Part shown: positions 20,204-33,029 of the stretch, in pieces
Layout: each line of letters opens with the position of its first letter
Position numbering within the stretch: position 1 is the stretch's first letter
DNA from: Lathyrus oleraceus
Lineage: Eukaryota; Streptophyta; Magnoliopsida; Fabales; Fabaceae
Assembly: GCF_024323335.1 (NCBI RefSeq)
Contig: NC_066581.1
Span: 458,697,197-458,761,196, forward strand
DNA length: 64,000 bases
Direction of reading: 5' to 3'
Made by a program: the position numbers and the translations under genes
Notes under the pieces: generated by a model
The model's database searches: none
The model's input: the letters and a program-made list of their open reading frames with translations, nothing else
What the model was told of the DNA's origin: nothing

Positions 20204-23200
20204 GATGAGTGCCTTGCCTCCGCAGATAGAAGGTGGTTTCTTGACAGCGGCTGCTCGATGCACATGACCGGTGACATATCGCTTTTCATAGACTTCAAGG
20301 CAAAGAAGAAGGGATATGTTACTTATGGAGACAATAACAAAGGAGCTATACTCGGCAAAGGTACTGTAGGTAATCCCTCCACCACTACTATTTCAAATGT
20401 CCACCTAGTAGAGGGACTTAAACACAATTTGTTAAGCATAAGTCAACTATGCGACATGGGCTATAAAGTTTCGTTCACAAAAACTTGCTGCATAATTGAA
20501 CATGCTGAACAGAACATTGTGTTTAAGGGTGTAAGAGTAAACAATATCTATATGCTTGACCTGTTTGATGTACCTTTAACAAGTACTAAATGTCTAGTCA
20601 CCTTGAATGATGATTCTTGGCTTTGGCATAGACGTTTAGCGCATGTTAATTTCGATTTGCTTAATAAGGTTGTATCTAAGGATCTAGTAGTCGGTCTACC
20701 AAAAATAAAATTTTCAAAAGACCACCTATGTGATGCGTGCCAAATGGGAAAGCAAACGAGGGTCTCTTTTAAATCTAAAAACGTAATTTCAACTTCACGA
20801 CCCCTTGAGCTTCTCCATATGGATCTCTTTGGACCTTCTAGGACAAAGAGCCTAGGTGGAAATTACTATGGCTTTGTAATAGTTGATGACTACTCTAGAT
20901 TTTCTTGGACTATATTCCTTCATAGCAAAGATGAAACTTTTTCTGCTTTTAAAAACTTTGCAAATCTGTCCCAAAACAAAATGAATTCCAAAATAGTTAC
21001 AATTCGTAGCGATCATGGTGGTGAGTTTCAAAATTATCACTTTGAGAAGTTCTGTGACAAGTATGGCATTGAGCATAATTTTTCAGCTCCTCGAACTCCA
21101 CAACAAAATGGCGCTGTGGAGCGTAAAAATCGTGTTTTAGAGGAGTTGGCAAGAACAATGCTTAATGAGGGCGGATTACCAAAATACTTTTGGGCTGATG
21201 CTGTAAGCACAGCCTGTTATGTTTTAAATAGAATCTTAATTCGCCCTATTTTAAATAAAACTCCTTATGAACTTTTGAAAGGAAGAAAACCAAACTTGTC
21301 ACATCTTCACGTATTCGGTTGTAAATGTTTTGTTTTGAATAACGGTAAGGAAAATATTGGGAAGTTTGATGCAAAAGCGGATGAAGGTATCTTTCTTGGT
21401 TACTCACTGTCAAGTAAAGCATATAGAGTGTATAATAAGCGTTTACTTACTGTTGAAGAATCTGTTCATGTTTCTTTTGATGAGTCTTATCCGAAAAATG
21501 TCGGAAAAGGTATTTCTTTTGATGACGCAGGTGTATCTACAGCAGACATACTCAAGGAAGCTGTTGAGGAAACTGATCAGTCCAAAACAGCTGCCCATGA
21601 GAAGGAGGAAGATACTAGTCACGAAGAAAATGAGGAAGAAAAGACAGCTGAAGTGAAGAATCTTCCAACAGCTTGGAAATCCTCAAAAGACCATCCCATT
21701 GACAACATCTTGGGAGACATTTCAAAGGGAGTAATGACCCGGTCTAAGATAAGTAATTTTTGTTCTCACTTCGCGTTTGTTTCACAAGTAGAACCTAAAA
21801 ATGCCAAAGAGGCCTTGATTGATGAATTTTGGCTAATGGCCATGCAAGAAGAGCTTAATCAATTTAAAAGAAATGACGTTTGGGAACTTGTCCCTCGTCC
21901 GCGAGATCATCATATCATAGGCACTAAGTGGGTTTTTAGAAATATGCTTGATGAAAACGGAGTGATTACTAGGAACAAGGCACGTTTAGTAGCACAAGGG
22001 TATAACCAAGAGGAGGGCATAGACTATGAGGAAACTTATGCTCCAGTTGCTCGCCTTGAAGCTATACGTCTTTTGCTTGCCTATGCGTGTTCTAAGGATT
22101 TTAAGCTTTACCAAATGGACGTAAAGAGTGCTTTTCTTAATGGTGTCATAAATGAAGAAGTATATGTTTCACAACCTCCTGGTTTTGAAAATGCTGAAAA
22201 TCCAGATCATGTTTACAAATTAAAACGAGCTTTGTATGGTCTTAAACAAGCCCCTCGGGTTTGGTATGAAAGGCTTAGCAAATTCCTAATTGATCATGGA
22301 TATTCAAGAGGCAAAGTGGACAATACTCTCTTTATTAAACACAAAGGGAAACACATTCTTTTAGTTCAAGTTTATGTCGACGATATAATATTTGGTTCAA
22401 CTAACATACACTTGGTCGAAGAATTTTCTAAGGTTATGCAGGGTGAATTTGAGATGAGTCTAATGGGGGAGCTGAACTACTTCCTAGGACTGCAAATAAA
22501 GCAACTTGATGAGGGTACAGCAGTATGTCAAACAAAATACTGCAGAGAACTACTCAAGCGCTTTGGAATGAATGACTCAAAATCAATTGACACCCCAATG
22601 CCTACTAACAGAAATCTAGATAAGGATGAGCATGGTAAGTGTGTAGATGTCAAAAAGTTCAGAGGTATGATTGGATCTCTCTTGTATCTTTCTGCTTCTA
22701 GACCTGACATCATGTTTAGTGTTTGTATGTGTGCACGCTATCAATCAAATCCTAAGGAATCGCACCTAAAAGCGGTGAAGCGCATATTTAGATATCTTCA
22801 CGGAACACCTAAATATGGGCTTTGGTATTCCAAAGGAAGTGATTGTAGTTTAGTAGGGTACTCTGATTCTGATTTTGCTGGCTGCAAATCAGATAGGAAA
22901 AGCACAAGTGGTATATGTCACCTGTTTTCAAATTCCTTGGTAAGTTGGCATAGCAAAAAGCAAGTTTCTGTGGCTTTGTCAACTGCAGAGGCAGAATACG
23001 TTGCAGCCGGTAGTTGTTGCGCTCAGATTTTATGGCTGAAGCAGCAACTACAAGACTTCAACATTCAACTCAAATGTATTCCTATAAAATGTGACAACAC
23101 TAGTGCCATAAACCTTACTAAAAACCCCGTTTTACACTCACGCACTAAACACATAGAGCTTAGACATCACTTTCTTCGCGACCATGTTGAAAAAGAAGAC

Positions 23201-23329
23201 GTTGTATTTGAGCACGTTGACTCCAAAAATCAGCTTGCTGATATTTTCACTAAACCTTTGGCAACGGAACCTTTCTTCAATATTCGTCGTGAATTAGGGA
23301 TCTTAGATCTTTCTCATTTGATGTCTTAA
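20204..23329 (+). CDS. pol: Sirevirus Pol polyprotein, copy 2
   Basis: Same domain order as copy 1 and open throughout: protease DSG at 20243-20251, integrase Asp 20822, Asp 21011 and Glu 21119, reverse transcriptase YVDD at 22373-22384, then RNase H. A G-to-T change at 20259 makes a new in-frame ATG two codons before the first ATG of copy 1, still downstream of the protease active site. Residue differences from copy 1 include Lys for Asn near 22315, Ile for Thr near 22914 and Leu for Ile near 23159. It appears intact. Confidence 0.92.
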   Translation, partial: DECLASADRRWFLDSGCSMHMTGDISLFIDFKAKKKGYVTYGDNNKGAILGKGTVGNPSTTTISNVHLVEGLKHNLLSISQLCDMGYKVSFTKTCCIIEHAEQNIVFKGVRVNNIYMLDLFDVPLTSTKCLVTLNDDSWLWHRRLAHVNFDLLNKVVSKDLVVGLPKIKFSKDHLCDACQMGKQTRVSFKSKNVISTSRPLELLHMDLFGPSRTKSLGGNYYGFVIVDDYSRFSWTIFLHSKDETFSAFKNFANLSQNKMNSKIVTIRSDHGGEFQNYHFEKFCDKYGIEHNFSAPRTPQQNGAVERKNRVLEELARTMLNEGGLPKYFWADAVSTACYVLNRILIRPILNKTPYELLKGRKPNLSHLHVFGCKCFVLNNGKENIGKFDAKADEGIFLGYSLSSKAYRVYNKRLLTVEESVHVSFDESYPKNVGKGISFDDAGVSTADILKEAVEETDQSKTAAHEKEEDTSHEENEEEKTAEVKNLPTAWKSSKDHPIDNILGDISKGVMTRSKISNFCSHFAFVSQVEPKNAKEALIDEFWLMAMQEELNQFKRNDVWELVPRPRDHHIIGTKWVFRNMLDENGVITRNKARLVAQGYNQEEGIDYEETYAPVARLEAIRLLLAYACSKDFKLYQMDVKSAFLNGVINEEVYVSQPPGFENAENPDHVYKLKRALYGLKQAPRVWYERLSKFLIDHGYSRGKVDNTLFIKHKGKHILLVQVYVDDIIFGSTNIHLVEEFSKVMQGEFEMSLMGELNYFLGLQIKQLDEGTAVCQTKYCRELLKRFGMNDSKSIDTPMPTNRNLDKDEHGKCVDVKKFRGMIGSLLYLSASRPDIMFSVCMCARYQSNPKESHLKAVKRIFRYLHGTPKYGLWYSKGSDCSLVGYSDSDFAGCKSDRKSTSGICHLFSNSLVSWHSKKQVSVALSTAEAEYVAAGSCCAQILWLKQQLQDFNIQLKCIPIKCDNTSAINLTKNPVLHSRTKHIELRHHFLRDHVEKEDVVFEHVDSKNQLADIFTKPLATEPFFNIRRELGILDLSHLMS

Positions 23330-23989
23330 GCATGTTGCCTCTTAATTATATTATGCCTCATCATAGTTGATAAGACTTGTTGTAGATGTCAATTATCCAT
23401 CACAAGATTACGCTAACAGAGGTAATATCAATCCTTTCTACAATTCTCTTATCGCTAAGTGATTGTGTATGTTAGAACAAATGTTCTTACTCTAGTTGAT
23501 ATAAATTTGATTGCATATATTCCTTGCCTATATTGTGTGCACATTAACAATCTAACTTCTGAATCTTTCTTGGGCATAACCATCATGACATAGTGCATAA
23601 TGCATATCCATACTGCATCAAAATTCACTAAAAGCTGGTTCAGCATCAGTAGGCATCGACACAAAAGAAGTATGCATCGATCCATACATTCTGGAATTCA
23701 ATTTTTAAAAACTGGTTCAGGATGCATCGATGCACCCATCGCATGTATCGATACACAGGCCAAATGTGAATAATAGGCATCGATGCATGACCATTTGCAT
23801 CGACACATACTGATGCTATTTGAATTAAATGCATTTTTTTTCTCTCTCATGCATCGACACATCAGCCAATCCTATCACTTCCTATCTCAAGACTTCATAT
23901 CATCTGTCCTCAAAAACCCCAAAACCAGTGGCTAACCCTAATCTTCCTCATCTTCACTCTCTCTCAAAAACCCTAAATCTCACATCACC
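23330..23989 (+). other. Spacer between pol and ORF2 (copy 3) with palindrome pairs
   Basis: Same layout as the previous spacers. Palindrome pairs at about 23650-23858. One arm base differs (aggcatcgac near 23651), and the T-run near 23706 is one base shorter than in the other copies. Confidence 0.7.
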
Positions 23990-25060
23990 ATGCCTCCACG
24001 CACTATTCCAGCCAGAGCAAAAGGAAAAGGAAAGGGAAAGGAAACAGCCGGTACTTCTCAGCAACCACCAGATGTTCCTTCAAATGCCTTAGACCTACTT
24101 CATCCTGCTATTGCTGCTGAATTTGAGGAATCCTTCAAGATAAGGTTAGTCATGAAACCCCATGTCTTTGATAAAACAGATGCTATTCACCTACACCTAA
24201 ATGAGGTGGTTGAACTCCTACATGCACAAAGACTTGGGTCATTTCTGTCCACAAAGGATGATTATCATGAGGATTTCATCCGGGCCTTTTATGCTGGCTT
24301 ACAAACTGGTAGAGGCTATATGTTCCGGTGTTCTATCGGTGTCAGAACATATACCTTTGAAGCCTCTGATTGGGAAACGGTATTTCAAATTCCGCATCCG
24401 TCGATGACTGTCAAGTCATGGCATGACCTGCATTTTGATCCTGAATTTGACATGAAGGACTTTACTCCATCTATCCTAAAGATAGACAGACCGTTGAGTG
24501 AGGATGAAGAAATGCAGGATGCGCCTGAAACAGATGTGCCTCAAGCTGAGGCCAATGCTGGTTGGGGAGATTGGGTGCCACGGAGGTGGTCTCCCACCAA
24601 CTACGTACCTGAACCTACAGCCCCTCCATTCTCAGGTGGTACTTCATCCTCAATACCTACTGCGGACATCACTCATATGCTTCAACAGATGGAAATTGCT
24701 AACAAAGAACGCCATGAAGAAGCACGGTATTGGAATGTACAACAATCTGAGTGGCACAAGGAGCATCGTGACTGGCATGATGAGCATACACGGATGTATC
24801 AGAATCAACACGCTTGGCACCAAGACTTGGTTAAATGGCATCAAGTTTTCTACAACGAAATGTCTGGCTTTATGGACGACTGCCGTGAAAATCCTGGTAT
24901 CATGGACAGCTTTAGAAGCATTGAAGTTCAAAACCGATTTAGGCAATACTCCTTCATGGGCCAAAATCCAGACACAATGCCTCCTCTTCCGCCTCCACCA
25001 AGCTACAGAGATCCTACCAGAGATGATGAAGAGTCCTGTGGTGGCAACCATCCAAATTAA
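23990..25060 (+). CDS. Sirevirus ORF2, internally deleted, copy 3
   Basis: 356 residues with the same in-frame deletion, Trp heptads and Pro-rich tail as the other two plus-strand copies. It has Asp for Gly near residue 64. Function unknown. Confidence 0.75.
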   Translation: MPPRTIPARAKGKGKGKETAGTSQQPPDVPSNALDLLHPAIAAEFEESFKIRLVMKPHVFDKTDAIHLHLNEVVELLHAQRLGSFLSTKDDYHEDFIRAFYAGLQTGRGYMFRCSIGVRTYTFEASDWETVFQIPHPSMTVKSWHDLHFDPEFDMKDFTPSILKIDRPLSEDEEMQDAPETDVPQAEANAGWGDWVPRRWSPTNYVPEPTAPPFSGGTSSSIPTADITHMLQQMEIANKERHEEARYWNVQQSEWHKEHRDWHDEHTRMYQNQHAWHQDLVKWHQVFYNEMSGFMDDCRENPGIMDSFRSIEVQNRFRQYSFMGQNPDTMPPLPPPPSYRDPTRDDEESCGGNHPN

Positions 25061-25422
25061 CCCACCATCATTTCATATCACTGCATTTCATCTCATACTG
25101 CTCAAGTTTCTAATTTTGTTGCACAATATATGGTTTAGCTTATGTAATTCTTAAACTCGTTTGAATACTTAAATGCTTTTCACTTTATGTTTATCTCTAT
25201 GGTTATTGCCCTTATTCGTCATTCTTTGTGAATGATTCTTTACTTTGTGAATGATAGTTTTTTATCAATTTCTGCCATGCCCTGCTGCAACATGCTACCT
25301 TGTTTACCCTGTTCCTTCCTCTTTTTGATGTTGACAAAGGGGGAGAAAATGCAGATATGCACAAACTCAGGGGGAGCATCACACATCTTGCCAAGAATTT
25401 GCCATCATCAAAAAGGGGAGTT
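25061..25422 (+). promoter_or_regulatory. Repeated polypurine tracts before LTR3
   Basis: Three purine tracts as in the other copies, but the terminal one at 25411-25420 has lost one G (aaaaggggag), which makes this interval one base shorter. Confidence 0.75.
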
Positions 25423-27129
25423 TGTGAGAAAATTCTTTACTTTGAATTAATTTTGAATGATAGCAAATTGTGTGATCATCATCCATACGTTAGCTGTGCA
25501 TTACATTACATGATACATTTGTGTTTTTATTGTGGTTTTATCCCATTTTATTGTTGCATAACTTTACATAAAGACCTACATTGACACATCTCTTAAAATA
25601 ACACATAAAATCCATTTTGTGTCAGTATGCATCAACACATAAGCCTATGCATCGATACATACTGCATGTGGTATATCACAAAACTCCTTTTGTTCAGTAT
25701 GCATCGATGCATACGAGTCATGCATCAATACATGAAAGGCAAAAGGCTTTATGCATCGATCCATACGATCCCTGCATCGATACATGACCAATTGAAACAG
25801 CCTGTGTATCAATGCATACGCATTAGGCATCGATACATGCTAGTGGAAAAATCACATGCATCAATACATACGAATTATGCATCGATACATGATTAATCAA
25901 TTTCACCAAAAATTCACTTATCTTACAGTATGCATCGATGCATACTCTCATGTATCAATGCATAAAGCTGTTTTTGCTCTCTAACAGTTTCTGTTGTTGC
26001 TGCATATATAAGACATGTTATGACAGCAGTGAAATGAGACGAATTCTTAGAGGGAAAACAATTGAACACAAGATCAAAAGCAGTGTTGGAGCAATTGTTT
26101 GAGAGCACATAGAAACCTGAAAGAGACTTCATCTTCTTCATATTCTCAATCACTTTTCTTCAAGAACATCAACACATAATAATTCTTGTTCTTTGGATTA
26201 AAGGATTATCGAGATAACGTTCAGTGGTACGATCAAGGATCTAGCTGTGGTTTTCAGCGGAACGATCGAGGATCTAGCTGAGTTGAAGATTGAAGGGGGT
26301 TTCTAGGAAAAACCTACTGGTTTATCCTTCAAGAACTGGAGTGTTCTTGAGGGTTTGGGAGTCACGTTTGCAGAACAGATTCAGCCGCAGCGTTGCGTTT
26401 GGAGATCGGGGGATTTCGCAATCAGGTCGTGGAACCGGTGAATTGTTTGCAATTTCGTGCAGGAAATTCTTGATCGTGCTCAGATCAAGTGAAGGTTCAT
26501 ACAAGAAGAAGTTCTTGGAATTTAGAATTCTGTCTTTGTATCATAACCTTGTATCAACGGATTCGGCAATAATTGATAATCAAAGTTCTCAATTTCATTT
26601 GAAATTGTGAGGGAGACGTACCCACACGCGAGGACGACGTGGGGAACTTCCTTACCAAATCTCTGCGTATCGTATTCTTACCTTACTCCTTTTTACGTTT
26701 AAAACAGTTTTCGCAATTTCAGTTAGTGTGTGTTGTGATTGTTCCTTTTGCAAGACAGCAGTGGCAAGAAAACAATTTCAATTAAACACCACTGCTGTTC
26801 ATCATTGATCACATACACACCAACTGTTTGACAAAATTGTTAGCTAGGTTTTATTCATTGGAAATAGACTTTAATGATAAGTGCATTCAATTAGCTAAAA
26901 TTCTGGTGTGGATTGTTCCTGTCATTCTTATTCAAATCCAGCATTAAGCTCGTGTGTCCGGTTTTCTAGTAGCGGTTCAGAATAGACGGAAGTCGATTCG
27001 GGACTAAATTTTTCCGCCAATTTTAAAAACTCTGATAAAACTTTAAATCCGTTAAATTTCAAAGAGGTGATCTATTCACCCCCCCCCCCCCCCCCCCCCC
27101 CTCTCGATCACTAGCCACACCGTCTAACA
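25423..27129 (+). repeat. Sirevirus LTR3, right end of the array
   Basis: About 1,707 bp, longer than LTR1 and LTR2. It retains an extra 21-bp palindrome unit near 25757-25777 and has a 23-C run (27079-27101) where the others have 11. TATATAAG at 26005-26012. It ends CTAACA at 27129 and is followed by aggttcaccaaaaccctag. No matching 5-bp target duplication can be found because the left end of the array is truncated. Confidence 0.9.
25627..25965. repeat. Paired ATCGAT palindromes in U3 of LTR3 (fullest plus-strand version)
   Basis: As in LTR1, but the pair that is single at 8292 is complete here: two ATCGAT cores 21 bp apart around 25755 and 25776. This gives six full pairs upstream of the TATA box. 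Confidence 0.85.
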
Positions 27130-29619
27130 AGGTTCACCAAAACCCTAGTTGATAGGCGCTTAAGGTCTTGGAGGTGGCATCTTGGGGCCCATTTCACACC
27201 AAGCCTTAACCCTTAATTTGGAGGTTTGTAAGTCTTATGGCTTGCAGTAAGGTGTCAAAAACCCTGGTTGTGGTTGATGATATTGGTGCATTACTTGTGT
27301 GGACTTCTCACTTGGCTTGAGATGTTTGGTTGATACATAACTTTGAACTTTAACCTAGTCAACCCTAATTCGTTAGGGGGAAGTTGTTAATCATCATGCC
27401 ATGCATCATGCCATCATTGAACTTGCTTAGGGTATTCGAATCATCCATTTAATTTACATGTCCATATGTTCGGGATTTCATTTGGGGAAAGCTTTTGTTC
27501 AAACACTTATACTTATGCATTCCATTTTGGTCTCTCTTAGTCCATTAGGTCTAAGCCCATGATATTTTCAATTTCCCGTGTCTTTGATCTGTTAAGTTCA
27601 TGCTTACATTGGGGACATTGATCTTTGATCCATCACTTGTCTTTGATCCACTATGGTTCATAGGGGTATTCACCATTACTCCATCCATATAGCTTGGCCC
27701 ATTTGATTCATATAGCATCATGATCATGTTTCAATTAGTTAAGGTACTGGATTCGTGCCTAAGGCAATTTGGTTTCTGATAGGAAATCATTCAAAAGTCA
27801 AGTTTCTAATCCGCATGCATTCATAATCATTTCATTCAAACATTGGTTTTTCATTCATTTATCAAGGAATACTTTGTTTGGTTACAAAAAGAAATAAAAA
27901 AATTACATTTTGCAAATGTTGACGTTAGGGTCAACTGTTGACTTTTTGGTCAACCAGTTGACCAAAGTCAACCAACCTATTTTTACATGACATAAAACCC
28001 TAATACTACATTACAACTTTATTCTTTCATTTCCATGTGATTCTACCACCATTTTTCTTCATGAACAAGTTACACCATTATTTGCACAAGTTTGCTCACT
28101 TGTCATTTGCCAAGTCTTAAAACCTTGCCTTGAAACCATGACATAACAAGCAGACCTACATTCACAACACTACATTCATGATTCTAAGTATATACACCAT
28201 ATAATCAGAATGCATTGGAAAACAAGAAACATGAAGCAAACAAGCATATAGGCAATTCATGACAACAACCTAACAGCAGCAACCAAGACATATTTTTGCA
28301 ATTAACATTTTACCATCATATATTGCATATCCATTGACCACAAACCAACCGGTCTCAGTACAATTATTAACAGTCTGTTTTCATAGGGCATCAATTAAAT
28401 CAATTTGCACCACACAGTCGCTAGCATTGTCATTCGAATAAACCAAATTAAGCTGGTTTCCATTTAACCAAAATCTACTTAGCAAAATCACGCCACTAGC
28501 AGAAAATCTATATCAATTCCCAGAATTCAACTTGTCCAACCATCTAACAGCCCATAACACTTAATAACTTAAATCAATTAACCTTCAGTAACCACTAACA
28601 CAGTTAACATTTTCAAAACCTAAAAATTGGGATACCAAGCAATTCACCACAGGGAAACCAGAACAAGACACGACACATCCTACTGAAACATTCCATTCAT
28701 AGACAGAGTCCATACAACCGATTCTGAATCATGTACAAACAGACCTCATGAATTGCACGATGGCACACACCATTCCAAAACAGGCCATCATGTATAATAA
28801 AGCCTCATGTGTTCATCAAAGTGCAGCACCATAAATCAACAAGCTGTTTAAATTGAACCCAAACACAACATATACAATCTGGGTTTAGCATTGGAGGCAT
28901 TTCACTAACATTTTCTTTTTCACTAACATTCAAAGAACTAACAACTCATAAGCGGAAACTAATTAAACTCTTATCCAACATAATTTTTCAGTTTTGTTAT
29001 CAGATATACTAATTAACTCTCATTCAATAATCCAACAACAAGTGAGCCATAGTAAAATCAACTTTGCTTACAGCGCTGCCAAGTCGGATTCAGATCAGTC
29101 TACAAGAAACTAGACACCTAGAGACGTTGAGATCACCACGGATCCTTGCCGCACGGTTAGCCTACCACACTTTATAGCATGTTGCATTGACACCGCACAT
29201 CCAACACCATTTGTTGACAGTAGAAGCGTCGTAGCAACCATCCTGTCCAAGCCTTCAATACGATAGGTGATGCGTTTCAGTCCACTTAGCAAGGCCCTAT
29301 TAATCTATCCACCTGCAGAACTTGAAGAAAGAACAGGTAGCATATCAATAACCAAAAGAAAAACTAACAGAATTTTTGTTTCCAATTACAACAGTTGTTT
29401 CCTAGTTGATAATATAGCAGGAGGGTGTTTGGCAGGGGAGTCATTTGGAAGACGCTAACAGATCATTCATAATTTCATTTCAATAATAATTTCACTAAAT
29501 TCATTTTCATTTCATTTTAAATTCCACTCCAACTAACTTCTGAATTTCTAACTAACTAAACTTTCAATCTGAATTTCCATTAAATTTCATCTGAATTTCA
29601 TAACAGAATCTTAAAAAGC

Positions 29620-29628
29620 TATAAAAAT
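29620..29628 (+). promoter_or_regulatory. Putative TATA box of the second-family LTR
   Basis: TATAAAAAT followed about 60 bp later by a pyrimidine-rich region, a usual layout for the U3/R boundary of plant LTRs. Confidence 0.4.
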
Positions 29629-31269
29629 GACTCATTGAGATTGAAATGAGAGTTTTTTTTCATCATTTCTTCCCACACAAACAGAAACCTTCTCCACTGC
29701 AGTTTTGATCTTCCCTGAGATCGAATAAACCAGAGAAATTCCCTCTCACGCGATTATCTCTCTGCATTCACCAGAACTCAATAAGAAAACAAGGAGGAAG
29801 AGGATCGAGAAATAAAAACGGCACAGTGGAGGATCGAGGGAAGAAGAGAGAAAGACTTTACCTACTGTCACCGGTAGCCCCCGCATCGGAGCTCTGTTTT
29901 GGTAGGTCTATTCTTCTCCTGCTTGTTCATTATTTATGCACGTTAACAAGAAATCGAAGTGAGGCTTCGTTTGCGAAAGAGATGGCGAATATTGAGATGA
30001 GAATGAGGGGTCGACGTGTGAATCTGATTCCTTTTCGTTCGTTCTCGATCTGCTTCGAAGCTTTTGAATGAGAGGAAGATGGCGGAATGGGAGCGTTCAT
30101 TTGTTTCGTATGCTGACGCATTCAATGTTGCTGAACAGCCCGCATTTGAATGGAACATCGACCTGGATTTTGTACATGGATCTGGTTCGCTTGGCATTGG
30201 ATTTGACTTCGTCATCCTCGTTTCCGTGCGCACCAGACTGGGATGAACGTCTAATCTGGATTTTCAGCATGAAATTTGAAGGTTTTTTAAGCTCCCTCGA
30301 AGGTGTGAAAACGAAATTTGGAAGTAAAAGATCGAACACTGTTGAAACCTTGTGAGCGTCTTGCAAGGACTTGGTGCCGTTTCGGATGGATCTGTTCCCC
30401 TTGTCTGCAAGAAGTATGGATCTTATTTGGGCTTGAGGCCCAAACACGTTCTTGTTCATACCCCTATTCAACTCTGCACCATTCGCTTCACAAACCCAGG
30501 TTTTTCTAATTCCAATTAATCAATTATATTTTTAGCTTAATTAGAATTAGTGCTTGTTAATTAGGTTAATTAATTTCTATTAGAATTTTAACTAGACTTT
30601 TAGAAATAGAATTTAGGATCAAATTAGATTTTAGTATAGAACTTTAATTAAAATTAATCAAGATTTATTAGATTTTAGTTGATTTTAGAATTTAGTAAAT
30701 TTCTAAATAATTAGGTTAAAATCCGACTTTAGGACTTAATCAATTTTAAGATATAGTTATATTTTAACTAAAATTTAGTTTGTGGTCATAATCGGATACC
30801 CTTGTGAAACAACCATTTTACCCTTTTGGGGTTTTACTATTTTAGCCATATAACTTGACATGCGCCCTTAGGAATTTTGACTAAGAACTTTTAGTCGAAT
30901 TTTCAAAGTATGATCCCTTAGGCTTAGAATGTTAATCAAACCATGACTAATCATTACATGTGCCCTTAGTTTAGTTTGACCAAACTCTCACCATTAGATT
31001 AAATTTTAATCTTAATTTCAATTGTTTCAAACCCTCCAATTCAAATTGATCAAAAGTAATTTTGATCCGTTAAATCCTTTGAACTTGTATAATCCCACAG
31101 TTTGAATTTAGTGACCTAAAGACCCTTGGTCACTTAATAAGACTTTTTCTTCTAAGCTGTGGAGCTCAAGGCCTCAATTCAGATTCTTAATCAAGGCATC
31201 CCCAGTCATATCAAGTAGTGGATAATACAAGCATATCAAAGGTGACATCCTCAAGAGCTTGTCAAATCA

Positions 31270-31606
31270 AAGCTAGACTTGTGTGGCATGAGCCTTAAGA
31301 AATAGAGAAGGAATGAGACTGGAGAATTCATACCCCCATTCTGAATATGTTTGGGTATGGGACTAATGACCCAGTGCTCATCGTATTCACCTTTATTCAT
31401 AGACTTTAGCATAATTCTAATCATATAATTGACAAGTCTCTCTCTTCATAAAGCAAGGCAATAAGCGAGGACTTCACCAACAACTTACCAATTATGATTC
31501 AAGTTGTACGACATGAGCCTTAAGCAATGGAGAAGGAATGAGACTGGAGAATTCCTACCCCATTATGAATATCTTTGGGTACAGGATGAATGACCCAGTT
31601 GCTCAT
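31270..31606. repeat. 225-bp-offset direct duplication in the second-family LTR
   Basis: A segment of about 100 bp starting catgagccttaag (31287) and running to ccagtgctcatc is repeated at 31512-31606 with small changes. The second copy ends exactly where the Tekay-like LTR begins. Confidence 0.75.
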
Positions 31607-32659
31607 TGTAACAACCCAATTTTAGTATTTATTTATTATACTAATACTATTATATTTTATTTTAATTATGTGGAGTGTTAATTAATTAATTGGTTGTTAG
31701 GTAGTATAATAATTGATTATATTAATTAATTTTGGTGTGTTAATTAATTATTTAGTTGATATGAAATATAATTAAATAATTGTATTAATTAACTTAGTGT
31801 GTATGTGGGGTTAGTTTAATTTAATTGAACTAATTAGAGATATTTAAATATTAGGTCTTATTGGGCTTATTAATTAAATTAGAAGTATCATGCTTTAAGC
31901 CCAAATAGAATACTAGTATATAAGAGGGGAGGAGAGTGAGAATTAGGATTCATTTGATCATTTGAAGGCAATAGAGAAAGAGGAGAGGAAAAGTAAAGAG
32001 AAGAGCTAGGGTTTCCAAAAAATTGAAGAGGTAAGGGGGGAATCCTTATTATTATGGGTTAATATGATTGGGTCAATGGGTAGATGTATGTTTAAGTTAA
32101 AATCCCTAATTTTGTATGGTTGTTTGGAATTATTAGGTTTTGATGAGTATGCTCGATTGTGGTGATTGGTTGTGTTAAAACTGCAAATTAACGTTATATA
32201 TTTAGAGTATTGTGTGAGTTATAATTTTCTGAATATGTGGCTTTTTACGGAATCGAAATCGGAGGTCCGGAAGTCCTCCAACGATGAAAACCGCAGAAAA
32301 TTCTGCATGTTGTCCGTCACAATCGCGACCCTTTTTTATGTTTTATTGTCAAAATCGTTTTGGTCATAACTTTTGATCCGTAAGTCCAAATTGAGTGCTG
32401 TTTGAAGCGTTGGATAGCTGAAACAGAAGGCTATAACTTTGTTTCAGGAATAAAATAATTTTGAAGATTATTTAATGGACGTTTTTGGGGTTGAAGAAGA
32501 TGAAAATTATGTTGGAAAATTTAGAAAACAACAACTTTTTAATAACGCCTTCGTGCACAGTTTTATTAATAACTTTCAACTCGTGAATCATTTTGGGTTG
32601 GGGTTTAAAGCATTAGAAAGGTGACTCTAATAGATATTATGTGAATGGTGTATTTGTTG

Positions 32660-32874
32660 TGAATGTGTATATGTACCATTGGTGGATTGTGAGTGATATA
32701 TTGTTATGAATGTGTTTATGTACCATTGGTGGATTGTGAATGATATATTGTTATGAATGTGTTTATGTACCATTGGTGGATTGTGAATGATATATTGTTA
32801 TGAATATGTATATGTACCATTGGTGGATTGTGAATGATATATTGTTATGAATGTGTATATGTACCATTGGTGGA
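32660..32874. repeat. 47-bp tandem repeat in the Tekay-like LTR
   Basis: The marker taccattggtgga occurs at 32674, 32721, 32768, 32815 and 32862, an exact 47-bp period, with units reading like tgtaccattggtggattgtg and then aatgatatattgttatga. Confidence 0.93.
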
Positions 32875-33029
32875 TAATTCATAGAGTTGAATTATGGTGA
32901 TATATGGAATGTTAAGATGGTAGAGATGATCTTAATTGCATATGTATTGGTAGTTGTACATTCATTCATGGCATGCATGGTCGGCTTCATAGTGGAAGCG
33001 GTGAAACTGTGGGTTCACATGGTAGCACA

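Larger units (their letters stand above)
5817..27129 (+). mobile_element. Tandem array of Sirevirus (Ty1/copia) elements
   Basis: Order: pol tail-ORF2-LTR1-gag-pol-ORF2-LTR2-gag-pol-ORF2-LTR3. Corresponding landmarks repeat at exactly 8,732 bp (ORF2 starts 6526, 15258, 23990; gag ATGs 9685 and 18417; pol ends 14597 and 23329). Sirevirus traits seen are: copia order (integrase before reverse transcriptase), two zinc knuckles in gag, an extra ORF between pol and the 3' LTR, several GGGGGAG polypurine tracts, the motif ttgatgttgacaaaggggga, and palindrome clusters in the LTR. The left end is truncated inside the last 15 codons of pol. The right end is an intact LTR terminus (TCTAACA) followed by aggttcacc. 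Copies differ by scattered SNPs and short indels, so the array is young. Confidence 0.9.
27130..31606 (+). repeat. LTR of a second Ogre/Tat-like family (left part)
   Basis: About 4.5 kb without a supported gene. It reads as the plus-strand U3 and R of a long gypsy LTR, with a TATA box at 29620-29628 (agctataaaaatgactc), then a pyrimidine-rich leader and a sequence at 29826-30500 with short spurious ORFs. It is cut at 31606 by the Tekay-like element. The likely continuation with U5 is at about 36790-37132. The family name is an inference from style and from the U5 motif shared with the Ogre-like LTRs. Confidence 0.5.

Noticed and set aside
29826..30509. Candidate host gene from several overlapping short ORFs after a TATA box
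   Set aside because: ORFs in both strands are short and composition-driven; position and leader fit an LTR transcript rather than a gene.
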